From: Clostridia bacterium
Lineage (GTDB): Bacteria > Bacillota_A > Clostridia > Christensenellales > Aristaeellaceae
Length of the DNA: 25,753 bases
Direction of reading: 5' to 3'
NCBI GenBank assembly: GCA_017525805.1
Contig: JAFXSH010000011.1
Coordinates: 1-25,753, forward strand
Of the stretch, positions 1-7,118 are shown piece by piece. The notes under the pieces were generated by a model. The model ran no database searches and was not told the DNA's origin. It worked only from the letters and a program-made list of their open reading frames with translations. Position 1 is the stretch's first letter; each line of letters starts with the position of its first letter. Made by a program: the position numbers and the translations under genes.

Positions 1-1
1 G

Positions 2-784
2 ATCATCGGCGTCGGCCTGCAGGCCTTCTGCATCCCCGGCTCCGTGGCCGAAGACCGCAAGGTGGGCCTGGGCCACGGCAATCTGGGCGCCATGCTGCTG
101 CGGGACGACACCAAATGCTTCGCCTTCCTGGCCGGCCACGAAAGCTTCGCCGCCGCCGAAGGCGCCATCGGCATCGTCAAGAACGCCAACAAGGCCCGCA
201 AACAGCCCCTGCGCGTCATCCTGAACGGCCTGGGCAAGGACGCCGCCATGATCATCAGCCGCATCAACGGCTTCACCTATGTGCAGACCAAGTATGATTA
301 CCTGTCTGCCGACGTGAAGGAAGACCACGCCCTGACCATCGTGAGCAAGACCGCTTATTCCGACGGCCCCCGGGCCAAGGTGAACTGCTACGGCGCGGAC
401 GACGTGCGCGAGGGCGTTGCCATCATGTGGCACGAGGGCGCGGACATTTCCATCACCGGCAACTCCACCAACCCCACCCGCTTCCAGCATCCCGTGGCGG
501 GCACCTATAAGAAGGAACGCTGGGAAGCCGGCAAGAAGTACTTCTCCGTGGCTTCCGGCGGCGGCACCGGCCGCACCCTGCATCCCGACAACATGGCCGC
601 CGGCCCCGCCTCCTACGGCATGACCGACACCATGGGCCGCATGCACTCCGACGCCCAGTTCGCCGGCTCCTCCTCCGTGCCTGCCCACGTGGAAATGATG
701 GGCTTCCTGGGCGCTGGCAACAACCCCATGGTGGGCATGACCGTGGCCGTGGCCGTGGCTGTGCAGCAGGCCATGAACAAGTAA
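2..784 (+). CDS. GGGtGRT family protein, 3' part
   Basis: The frame is open from the first bases of the window, so the gene starts upstream and only the C-terminal 260 or so residues are seen. Near residue 185 the frame reads ASGGGTGRTLHPDN, the motif that gives the GGGtGRT family its name, followed by a Gly/Ala/Met-rich tail ending in VAVAVAVQQAMNK. Family members are mainly from anaerobic Firmicutes and archaea, and I know of no established biochemical function. Codon use is strongly GC-ending, as in a well expressed housekeeping gene. An intrinsic terminator follows 18 bases after the stop. A GTG at 44 could be mistaken for a start, but the coding pattern continues upstream of it without a break. 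Confidence 0.85.
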   Translation: MIGVGLQAFCIPGSVAEDRKVGLGHGNLGAMLLRDDTKCFAFLAGHESFAAAEGAIGIVKNANKARKQPLRVILNGLGKDAAMIISRINGFTYVQTKYDYLSADVKEDHALTIVSKTAYSDGPRAKVNCYGADDVREGVAIMWHEGADISITGNSTNPTRFQHPVAGTYKKERWEAGKKYFSVASGGGTGRTLHPDNMAAGPASYGMTDTMGRMHSDAQFAGSSSVPAHVEMMGFLGAGNNPMVGMTVAVAVAVQQAMNK

Positions 785-801
785 CTTATCAAAAACACAC
801 G

Positions 802-833
802 GCTCCCGAGGGTGACTTCGGGAGCGCTTTTTC
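802..833 (+). terminator. intrinsic terminator after the GGGtGRT gene
   Basis: GCTCCCGA (802-809) pairs perfectly with TCGGGAGC (818-825) around an 8-base loop and is followed by CGCTTTTTCTT. It lies just after the stop at 784 and closes that transcription unit. Confidence 0.85.
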
Positions 834-837
834 TTAC

Positions 838-939
838 AGAGCGGAGAGTGAAAAGTGAAGAGTTGAAAGTTAATATGAAATCGTGTTTATCACAAAAGAA
901 TCCTATTGATTGACTATATAAATCTCAACTCTCCGCTCT
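838..939. repeat. palindromic purine-rich intergenic repeat
   Basis: AGAGCGGAGAGT (838-849) is repeated in perfect inverted orientation as ACTCTCCGCTCT (928-939). Around each arm are degenerate GAGAGTTGA / GAAGAGTTGA units, on opposite strands at the two ends, and the 78-base centre is AT-rich. The element fills the space between the terminator and the next ribosome site. It could be a MITE-like or REP-like element; copy number cannot be judged from one window. Confidence 0.6.
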
Positions 940-961
940 CAACTCTAATCCGGAGGTTTCT

Positions 962-1438
962 ATGGATCACGCGGCAGAAGCAAAGCGCCTTTTTCTGGAG
1001 GGCTACAACTGCGCCCAGGCGGTGTTCTGCGCCTTTTGCGATCTGACGGGCATGGACATCGACGCGGCGGCGCGGCTGTCCTCCTCCTTCGGCGGGGGCA
1101 TGGGCAGGCTTAGGGAGGTGTGCGGCACGGTCAGCGGCGCGCTGCTGGCTCTGGGCATCCTGCGGGGGTACGACGATCCCAAGGACCCCGAGCAGAAAAA
1201 GGCCCATTACGCGCTGGTACAGGAATACGCCCGGCGCTTCCGGGAAAAGAACGAAACCATTGTCTGCCGGGAACTGCTCAGGGATGTGCCCGTCACCCCT
1301 GGCGGCGTGCCGGAAGAAAGAACGCCGGAGTTTTATGCCCGCCGCCCCTGCCCGCGGCTGGCGGAGGAAGCGGCGGCGATCCTGGATGAAATGCTGGCGG
1401 AAACGCAGGCGATCGAAGAGAAGGAGGAAAAACCATGA
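962..1438 (+). CDS. C_GCAxxG_C_C family redox protein
   Basis: This 158-residue cytosolic protein begins with GYNCAQAVF (Cys17) and continues through GGGMG to REVCGTVSGALLALG (Cys54). Further cysteines lie at 23, 26, 102 and 130. The pattern matches the C_GCAxxG_C_C (redox-active, putative metal or disulfide) family of anaerobes. The exact reaction is not known. The start has GGAGG at 952-956, six bases upstream. The stop overlaps the start of the next gene (ATGA at 1435-1438), so the two are translationally coupled. The glutamate/lysine-rich tail after residue 140 is typical. There is no signal peptide or membrane segment. Confidence 0.8.
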   Translation: MDHAAEAKRLFLEGYNCAQAVFCAFCDLTGMDIDAAARLSSSFGGGMGRLREVCGTVSGALLALGILRGYDDPKDPEQKKAHYALVQEYARRFREKNETIVCRELLRDVPVTPGGVPEERTPEFYARRPCPRLAEEAAAILDEMLAETQAIEEKEEKP

Positions 1439-1722
1439 TCCGTCATATCGTACTGTTCAAAATCAAAGATGAATATAAGGAAGAAATCCCGCAGCTGGTA
1501 AAGAATTTTTATGGCATGAAGGGAAAAATCGAAGGCATGCTGGACCTGGAAGCGGGGCAGGACGTGCTGCACAGCGAACGATCCTACGACCTGGCGCTGA
1601 TCACCGTGTTTGACGGCATGGATTCCTTCCAGGCGTATCAGACCCATCCGGTGCATTTGCCGGTGAAAAAGCGGATGCACGAGGTGCGCAGCGCGTCGGT
1701 GGCCTGCGATTTTGAATTTTGA
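1435..1722 (+). CDS. Dabb (stress-responsive A/B barrel) domain protein
   Basis: This 95-residue protein begins MIRHIVLFKIKDE and contains SYDLALITVFDGMDSFQAYQTHPVH, the hallmark of the dimeric ferredoxin-like Dabb fold: HxVLFKxK on the first strand, the DLALxxxFxxxxxxxxYxxHPxH segment at the end. Most bacterial members have no assigned reaction; some plant and fungal relatives act in polyketide cyclisation. The start overlaps the stop of the upstream gene by four bases, and GGAGG in the end of that gene serves as ribosome site. No terminator is seen directly downstream. The 290 bases to the next gene hold the promoter at 1849 and no other gene that I can support. Confidence 0.85.
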   Translation: MIRHIVLFKIKDEYKEEIPQLVKNFYGMKGKIEGMLDLEAGQDVLHSERSYDLALITVFDGMDSFQAYQTHPVHLPVKKRMHEVRSASVACDFEF

Positions 1723-1848
1723 TCCCCGCGCAATACCGAAAAAAACAGTGTGTTGGTTTGCAAGCGGGCGTGGATTTTGGCAAAAATGAACGTTTTTTCA
1801 ATATTTGCGGCGGCAGATGCGTAACCCTCATAAACCTGGAAAAAAAGA

Positions 1849-1877
1849 TTGACTTTTGACAATGCGGCAGTTATAAT
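1849..1877 (+). promoter_or_regulatory. sigma-70/A-type promoter for the LCP gene
   Basis: TTGACT (1849-1854) and TATAAT (1872-1877) are 17 bases apart. A second TTGACA at 1856 is too close to act with this -10. The resulting leader is about 130 bases and contains a weak 8-base inverted repeat, TAGCAAAA/TTTTGCTA, at 1885 and 1910. Confidence 0.75.
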
Positions 1878-2013
1878 AACTTTGTAGCAAAAGCGTGTTG
1901 CTATACGTGTTTTGCTATTGCTCACACGGTCGCTTGTTCGCTTCACGGTGATAAAAGCCGGCCGAAGCGCCGTCTTTTCCGGATAACGCGTACAGGAAAG
2001 CGGGGGTGATGCC

Positions 2014-3027
2014 TTGAGGAAAACCTATCGGTTGCAAAAGCGGGATATCCTCGTCATCATGACGGTTGTGCTGTTGGTATTGGTGGGGCTGTACATGGGC
2101 GCGCAATGGCTGGAAAACGAAAACGCGAACCCTGAGCCGCGCGGCGATTATCAGCTTCATTATGAGAACGAACAGCTGACCATAAACGGGCATACCTACC
2201 GGCAGCGGAAAAACCTGACCACGATCCTTTTTATGGGTATCGATCAGGATGAAGATACCGAAGAATTACCATCGTACCTCAAGTATCTCAGCGGCGGTCA
2301 GGCGGACTTCCTGCGCTTGGTGGTGATCGATTCGTCAGAAAAAACCATCACGCAAATCGAGATCGACCGCGACACCATGACGCCCATTACCATGCTGGGC
2401 ACCATGGGCGCGAAGCTGGGCTACAGAACCGCGCAGATCTGCCTTTCCCACAGCTTCGGCGACGGACGGGAGCAAAGCTGCGAATTCACAGTAGAAGCCG
2501 TGTCCAACCTGCTGTACAATGTGCCCATCAAGTACTACGCCGCCATGAACCTGGACGGTATATCCGTCCTCAACGATATACTGGGCGGCGTGACGGTGAC
2601 GCTGGAGGACGATTTTTCCCATATCGATCCCAGCATGACCAAGGGAACGACCATGACCCTGGTTGGCGGACAGGCGGAAGTCTTTGTCCGCAGCCGTATG
2701 AGCATGGCTGTGGGAACCAACGAAGCCCGCATGAAGCGTCAGCAGCAGTATGTGAGCCAGATGACGGAATTGCTCAATGGCAGGATCCACGAGAGCAGCG
2801 AGTTCATCGGCAGCCTGTTCGATGAGCTTTCCCCTTATCTGTGCACGAATATGAGCCGCGCGCAGATGATGAATGAAGCGTGGTTATCGAAAGACTATAC
2901 CCGTCTTCCCCTGGCGTCGATTGACGGCGTCCATGAAACGGGAGACGACGGGTACATGCAGTTTCTGCCCGACGACGCTTCGCTGGAGCAAGCTATCCTG
3001 GATGTGTTCTACAAAAAAGTGAAGTGA
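2014..3027 (+). CDS. LytR-CpsA-Psr (LCP) family protein
   Basis: LCP proteins transfer undecaprenyl-linked polymers (teichoic acid, capsule) to peptidoglycan on the outer face of the membrane. The 337-residue product has a short basic N-terminus, one membrane segment (about 11-29) and an extracellular domain. LCP landmarks are ILFMGID (71-77), GGQADFLRLVVID (Asp98, Arg101), IEIDRDTM (Arg119, Asp120) and VRSRM...NEARMKRQQQ (226-245), which carries the conserved Arg residues that bind the lipid pyrophosphate. The start is TTG, chosen because GGGGGTGAT at 2002-2010 is a good ribosome site. It lies upstream of a secreted protein and the CpsC/CpsD pair, which fits a role in surface polysaccharide. 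The domain is divergent, so a regulatory role is not excluded. Confidence 0.8.
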   Translation: MRKTYRLQKRDILVIMTVVLLVLVGLYMGAQWLENENANPEPRGDYQLHYENEQLTINGHTYRQRKNLTTILFMGIDQDEDTEELPSYLKYLSGGQADFLRLVVIDSSEKTITQIEIDRDTMTPITMLGTMGAKLGYRTAQICLSHSFGDGREQSCEFTVEAVSNLLYNVPIKYYAAMNLDGISVLNDILGGVTVTLEDDFSHIDPSMTKGTTMTLVGGQAEVFVRSRMSMAVGTNEARMKRQQQYVSQMTELLNGRIHESSEFIGSLFDELSPYLCTNMSRAQMMNEAWLSKDYTRLPLASIDGVHETGDDGYMQFLPDDASLEQAILDVFYKKVK

Positions 3028-3096
3028 AGCCCCAAGGGGTTTTTACTGATACCTGCGGCGGCGAAGCCGCCCGCCTGTATGAAAGGAGAAAAAAAC

Positions 3097-3681
3097 ATGA
3101 AAAAACTGATTAGCATCATTCTCGTCCTGGTGTTGAGCCTTGCCGCCGTCTCCGCGTTAGCAAGTCCCGTCGGGCTGGATATCCTCACGATCGACGGCTC
3201 CAAAATCAAAGCGCTGACTGAAGGCGTAAAATTTGAAGAAAAGATTTCTCAGCCGAGCATCGATCTGGCGAATGCCATCACGGTTGGGTCGCCCGTGACC
3301 ATCATTTACGTGGGCGGTGATGGCAAAGAAATCGGTAATCCCGAGTCGGGCAATCAGCTGAGCACTTTCTGCATCACGCCCCTGCCCCAGTATGACCGTG
3401 CGGAGGATGCGGCCGAAGGACCCGCGAAATTTGAAATCCCCGTGAGCGCGTATACCGCGGGCTATCTCAAGGAACACCTGGAGAAGAAGGATCTGGTTGT
3501 TTACTTCGTTTTCCAGGACGGAGACATTATCTATAAGTATGAGCTGAGCGACATGTCTGTCGTTACGAAGGATGACGGCACGAATGCTTTCGCTTTCTCT
3601 ATTCCCGATCCGGTAGCGAAGGCAGCCGCGGATAAACCTCTCACCCTGGAGTTTGACATCCGCGTGAAGAAAGCGGAATAA
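3097..3681 (+). CDS. small secreted protein of unknown function
   Basis: The 194-residue product starts with a clear signal peptide (MKKLISIILVLVLSLAAVSALA, cleavage probably near residue 22). The mature part has no cysteine and no further membrane segment. It contains alternating hydrophobic stretches (VTIIYVGGDGKEIG, KDLVVYFVFQDGDIIYKYELS) that suggest a beta-sandwich. I do not recognise the family. The ATG at 3097 is preferred over one at 3079 because AAAGGAG (3082-3088) sits just upstream and the signal peptide begins there. It is 69 bases after the LCP gene, so it is probably co-transcribed, and it is followed by a terminator. Confidence 0.75.
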   Translation: MKKLISIILVLVLSLAAVSALASPVGLDILTIDGSKIKALTEGVKFEEKISQPSIDLANAITVGSPVTIIYVGGDGKEIGNPESGNQLSTFCITPLPQYDRAEDAAEGPAKFEIPVSAYTAGYLKEHLEKKDLVVYFVFQDGDIIYKYELSDMSVVTKDDGTNAFAFSIPDPVAKAAADKPLTLEFDIRVKKAE

Positions 3682-3722
3682 AAGCGGAGGGTTTTCCCGG
3701 CCGCGGCCGAGGAAAACGCATT

Positions 3723-3762
3723 CGGGGAATGGGAGTGGGTTCCCGCTTCCGTTCCCCGTTTT
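3723..3762 (+). terminator. probable intrinsic terminator
   Basis: CGGGGAA (3723-3729) pairs with TTCCCCG (3752-3758), with partial pairing inside, and is followed by TTTTCCCGTTT. It separates the LCP/secreted-protein unit from the CpsC gene, though no clear promoter is visible in the 44 bases that follow, so partial read-through is likely. Confidence 0.55.
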
Positions 3763-3805
3763 CCCGTTTAGCCATCCAACCTGAGTTGAGATCGGAGATA
3801 GAAAT

Positions 3806-4591
3806 ATGTCAGAACCACTAAAGACGCGGAACGGTATTTCGCCGGCGGCGCCTTCAGCCCTGCGGCAGCCCAATAATGTACAGACGATCGATCTGGTGGA
3901 TCTTTTCTATCGGATGCTGGACAATTGGAAGCTGATCGTATGCCTGGCATTGGTGTTCGCCGTTGCTTTCGGTGTTTATACCACTTATTTCGTTACGCCT
4001 CTATATCGTGCCACCTCGATCATCTATGTATTGAATACCGATTCTATCATCAATGTGTCGTCCCTGCAGTTGGGCAGTCAATTGACCAGCGATTATAAAA
4101 AGGTATTTGACCTGTGGGAGGTTCACGAGGAGGTTTTATCCAATCTCAACCTGGATTATTCTTACGGCAAGATGAAAGGCATGCTGACGGTAACGAACAC
4201 TTCCGGTACCCGGATGCTGGATATTTCCGTCACGTCATCTTCCCCCCAAGAGGCGGCCGACATTGCTAACGAATATGCCAAGGTTGTCAGCGAGTACATT
4301 CACGAAACCATGGGTGTGGATAAGCCGAGCATCATGTCCGTGGCTTTGGTACCGACCAATCCCGTCAGTCCCAACAGGGTCAGGAATATCACTATGGGCT
4401 TTGCCCTTGGCGCCGCGCTGGCTGCCGGTATTGTGTTTTTGCGCTACATGATGGACGATAAGCTGAAAACATCCGAAGATATCCGTGACTTTGCAGGTCT
4501 CGCCACACTGGCCGTGGTGCCGATCGAGGACAGCGAGAACGCGGATTTCAAGTCCGATAAAAAGAAGAAAATTCAAAGGAGGAAGACATGA
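3806..4591 (+). CDS. CpsC/YveK-type chain-length regulator and kinase activator
   Basis: This Wzz-type membrane protein sets polysaccharide chain length and activates the partner tyrosine kinase. The 261-residue product has an N-terminal cytosolic segment, TM1 at about 41-62, an extracellular domain beginning TPLYRATSIIYV, the proline motif PTNPVSPN (183-190), TM2 at about 195-214 and a cytosolic tail. The tail has DDKLKTSEDIRDFAGL (217-232), the segment that contacts CpsD-type kinases. It lacks a fused kinase domain, as in other Gram-positives. The stop overlaps the kinase start by four bases. The charged end (KSDKKKKIQRRK) follows the activator segment. The ribosome site is GGAGA, about ten bases upstream of the ATG. 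Confidence 0.9.
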   Translation: MSEPLKTRNGISPAAPSALRQPNNVQTIDLVDLFYRMLDNWKLIVCLALVFAVAFGVYTTYFVTPLYRATSIIYVLNTDSIINVSSLQLGSQLTSDYKKVFDLWEVHEEVLSNLNLDYSYGKMKGMLTVTNTSGTRMLDISVTSSSPQEAADIANEYAKVVSEYIHETMGVDKPSIMSVALVPTNPVSPNRVRNITMGFALGAALAAGIVFLRYMMDDKLKTSEDIRDFAGLATLAVVPIEDSENADFKSDKKKKIQRRKT

Positions 4592-5319
4592 ACAATCTGT
4601 CTATCAATCTGTTTTCTCCTTTGAGCTATGCCGGGGCGGAAGCAGTGAACATGCTGTGCACCAACCTGTCTTTCTCCGGTGAAAACGTAAAAAAAATCCT
4701 GATAACCAGCTGCCATGCTGGCGAGGGCAAAAGCTATCTGTCCATGAATATCATGCGTACCATGGCAAAATTGGGCAAAAGCGTGGTGTTGGTGGACGCC
4801 GACTTGCGCCGGTCCACGATCGCGCAGAAATTCAGCGTTCAGTTTGCTTCGGGAGAACAGGCGGTGGGCCTGTCCCATTTCCTGGCGGGTATGGCGGATG
4901 AAGCCAGTGTGCTTTACGAAACGAATATTCCCGGCGCTTACATGGTTCCTGTGGGCAGAAAGGTTTCCAACTCACTGCCGTTGCTCAACTCCCAGCGTTT
5001 CCAGCTGCTGCTGGACGATTTGGCCGGGCAGTTCGATTATGTGATCATTGACGCGCCGCCCATCGGCATGGTGATTGACGCCGCGCAAATCGCCAAATTC
5101 TGCGACGGCACCGTGCTGGTGGTTGGGTATAACACGGTTCGGCGTCAGGAATTGGTCGACGCCCGAGACCAGATCGCGCAAACCGGGTGCCCCATTTTAG
5201 GCGCGGTAATGAATATGACGGAATACGATCATTTCCTCAGCAAAAAGTATTCTTATAAGTCCTACTATTCGCATTACGGTTATTATACGAAGGATGACGA
5301 CACCAAGAAAAAGCAGTGA
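4588..5319 (+). CDS. CpsD/YwqD-type bacterial tyrosine kinase
   Basis: This is a cytosolic BY-kinase of 243 residues. Walker A is SCHAGEGKSY (41-50), Walker A' is VVLVDADLRR (66-75) and Walker B is YVIIDAPP (151-158). The C-terminus carries the expected tyrosine cluster, seven Tyr between 221 and 233, the autophosphorylation target that controls polymer assembly. It is translationally coupled to the CpsC-type activator (ATGA overlap, GGAGG upstream inside the cpsC end), the standard arrangement for this pair. No phosphatase (CpsB/Wzb type) and no glycosyltransferase is encoded nearby, so the polymer it controls must be made from another locus. Confidence 0.92.
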   Translation: MNNLSINLFSPLSYAGAEAVNMLCTNLSFSGENVKKILITSCHAGEGKSYLSMNIMRTMAKLGKSVVLVDADLRRSTIAQKFSVQFASGEQAVGLSHFLAGMADEASVLYETNIPGAYMVPVGRKVSNSLPLLNSQRFQLLLDDLAGQFDYVIIDAPPIGMVIDAAQIAKFCDGTVLVVGYNTVRRQELVDARDQIAQTGCPILGAVMNMTEYDHFLSKKYSYKSYYSHYGYYTKDDDTKKKQ

Positions 5320-5349
5320 TCCGACAGCAACAGCGGCATGAAGAGGCTG

Positions 5350-5394
5350 GCGCGGCCCTCCCGATCCGGGAAAGGGTGCAGCGCGGCCTTTTTT
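5350..5394 (+). terminator. probable intrinsic terminator after the kinase gene
   Basis: CCCTCCCG (5356-5363) folds on CGGGAAAGGG (5367-5376) with a two-base bulge, and GCGC at 5350 can pair with GCGC at 5381. Six T follow at 5389-5394. The helix is imperfect, so this is a moderate call. Confidence 0.5.
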
Positions 5395-5436
5395 GTTGAG
5401 ATTGTCCTTGATGGTCCCGGCAGCCGAAAATGGTGG

Positions 5437-5465
5437 TTGTCGGGAAATGGAGGATTTGGTATAAT
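5437..5465 (+). promoter_or_regulatory. promoter upstream of the YgjV-like gene
   Basis: TTGTCG (5437-5442) and TATAAT (5460-5465) are spaced by 17 bases. The transcript would have a leader of about 125 bases before the YgjV-like start, which contains the broken protein-like frame described in the findings. Confidence 0.6.
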
Positions 5466-5595
5466 GCAAACGATTAAAGGAATGGAGCATTTGCATTGAA
5501 TGATCTGCGTCAGCCCGTTTTTTCGTTACCGCAATCAGCGGTGATCCGGAAAACATCGAGCTGGCAAAAGAACAGAAAGCAAGGAGATTACAGGA

Positions 5596-6222
5596 ATGGA
5601 TACAAAGATCATCATTGAAATCATTGGCTATATCGGTTCCGCGCTGGTGCTGATATCCATGCTGATGACCTCCGTTATCCGGCTGCGCGTCATCAATCTG
5701 ACCGGCAGTGTCATTTTCGCGGTTTACGCGCTGATGATCCGCTCTTACCCAACCGCCATCATGAACTTCTGTCTTGCCGGGATCAACATCTATCATCTGC
5801 GGCGGCTGCTGATGGAGCAGAAACAATATGATTTGATCCCCGTAGACACGCGGGACGGGTATTTTTCTTTTTTGATCCAGCACAGCGAAGCGGATATCCG
5901 CCAATGGTTTCCCGCGTTTTCGTCGCGGAATGTTTCGGCAGATCTGGCTCTTCTGGTGTGCTGCGATGGCAGCCCCGCATGTCTCTTTATGGGGAAACTG
6001 ACGAAACATGGCGTGGTGGAGGTGGTGCTGGATTATGCGCTGCCGGTCTATCGCGATACCTCTGTGGGGCGCTTTTTATACCGCTGGCTCGCTCGGGAAG
6101 GATATTCTTCCCTTATTTTCCGGCAGGACGCCCCGATGCATACGCCGTATCTGGAAAAGATCGGATATCAGCAAAATGGGGAGGGCGATTATGTGCTGAA
6201 CCTGTCGGATTTCCTACTTTGA
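5596..6222 (+). CDS. YgjV-like membrane protein with GNAT-like tail
   Basis: The 208-residue product has three close membrane segments in its first 70 residues (about 5-25, 33-49, 52-68), with the GYIGSALVLIS and LRVINLTGSVIFAVYAL patterns of YgjV-type proteins. The soluble C-terminal part ends with PYLEKIGYQQNGEGDYVLNLSDFLL, which resembles the last helix and strands of GNAT acetyltransferase folds, but I see no clear acetyl-CoA loop. The family has no settled function. AAGGAG (5581-5586) lies nine bases upstream of the ATG. It appears to be a single-gene unit between the promoter at 5437 and the SRAP gene. Confidence 0.7.
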   Translation: MDTKIIIEIIGYIGSALVLISMLMTSVIRLRVINLTGSVIFAVYALMIRSYPTAIMNFCLAGINIYHLRRLLMEQKQYDLIPVDTRDGYFSFLIQHSEADIRQWFPAFSSRNVSADLALLVCCDGSPACLFMGKLTKHGVVEVVLDYALPVYRDTSVGRFLYRWLAREGYSSLIFRQDAPMHTPYLEKIGYQQNGEGDYVLNLSDFLL

Positions 6223-6344
6223 GCAGCGCGCGCTGGTGGTTAGTACGATCCGCTTCTGCCTGACCTGGATAAAGGATGCAGGGAAAATAGAAGCGTCGCG
6301 CGGCCCTTGTCCCCGTTTGACAGAATCAATAGAGGGATCATACG

Positions 6345-7022
6345 ATGTGCGGACGTTTTTTTATTGACGAAGAAGACGGCGAATTGCTTGCCGCCATGAT
6401 CGAAGAAGCGGCCAGGCGGCAGCAGGCGATCATGGGCGAAAGCACGATTGCCAAAGGCGAAGTGTTCCCCTCCGCGATGGTTGCGGCGTTAGCCATGGGG
6501 AGGGATGGAAAAATCGGCGCGTTTCCCTTTCAGTGGGGATTCCATCGGGCCGATCACAAGGGCCTGATCATCAATACCCGCAGCGAAACGGCGCTGGAAA
6601 AACTCACATTCCGCACCTCCATGCTGGAACGCCGCTGCCTGATCCCCTGTTCCTGGTATTTTGAATGGGAAACGCGGGACGGCCAGGAAAACATGCTGGA
6701 CGGTATTTCTTCCCTGCAGATCCAGCGGGAAAACCTTTCCAGGGGGCGGCCCCGCAACATACAGAAAATCAAATACGCCATTCGTCCCAAACGCAAAGGG
6801 CTCATGTATTTAGCGGCGATTTATCGCTATGAAGAAACGCAAAAGCTTCCTGTCCTTTCTATCCTGACGAGGGAAGCCACAGAAGAAATCGCCTTTATTC
6901 ATGACCGGATGCCCGTCATTTTCACCGAAAACACCGGGGCCGAGTGGCTGAATCGGGCCGCTGATCCCCGCGCTGTGCTGAATGACTGTGAAAAAGAAAT
7001 GGTTTACACAACACATCCATAA
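6345..7022 (+). CDS. SRAP domain protein (YedK/HMCES type)
   Basis: SRAP proteins form a covalent thiazolidine link to abasic sites in single-stranded DNA through the N-terminal cysteine and so protect replication forks. The 225-residue product begins MCGRF, giving Cys at position 2 once Met is removed. It also has INTRSET (Asn77, Arg79, Glu81), YFEWE (Glu107) and IHDRMPVI (His186), so all known active residues are present. Unusually, about 30 extra residues (roughly 112-142, basic, Arg/Gln-rich) sit between YFEW and the next conserved strand, where most bacterial members have a short turn. AGAGGG lies a few bases upstream of the ATG. No clear LexA operator was seen. Confidence 0.92.
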   Translation: MCGRFFIDEEDGELLAAMIEEAARRQQAIMGESTIAKGEVFPSAMVAALAMGRDGKIGAFPFQWGFHRADHKGLIINTRSETALEKLTFRTSMLERRCLIPCSWYFEWETRDGQENMLDGISSLQIQRENLSRGRPRNIQKIKYAIRPKRKGLMYLAAIYRYEETQKLPVLSILTREATEEIAFIHDRMPVIFTENTGAEWLNRAADPRAVLNDCEKEMVYTTHP

Positions 7023-7061
7023 GACAGGGGAAAACGGGTTTCGTTTCATCCTCAATGAAAC

Positions 7062-7099
7062 AGCGCCCGGCTGGGAAAGAATCCTTCCAGCCGGGCGCT
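7062..7099. terminator. terminator between convergent genes
   Basis: GCGCCCGGCTGG (7063-7074) pairs perfectly with CCAGCCGGGCGC (7087-7098), extended by one A-T pair. It lies between the SRAP gene (plus) and ileS (minus) and could serve both strands, although neither side has a long T run. A smaller hairpin (GTTTCAT/ATGAAAC) sits just before it at 7043-7060. Confidence 0.75.
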
Positions 7100-7118
7100 T
7101 GCTTCATATTTGCCTTGT

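Noticed and set aside
915..922. TATATAAA as a -10 box for the C_GCAxxG_C_C gene
   Set aside because: No acceptable -35 hexamer lies 16-18 bases upstream and it falls in the AT-rich centre of the repeat element.
3023..3044. Possible terminator directly after the LCP gene
   Set aside because: The stem around CCCCAAGGGG is too short and its loop too small; the next gene probably shares the transcript.
6317..6346. TTGACA with a downstream TACGAT as a promoter of the SRAP gene
   Set aside because: The -10 would overlap the start codon and the ribosome site would not be transcribed.
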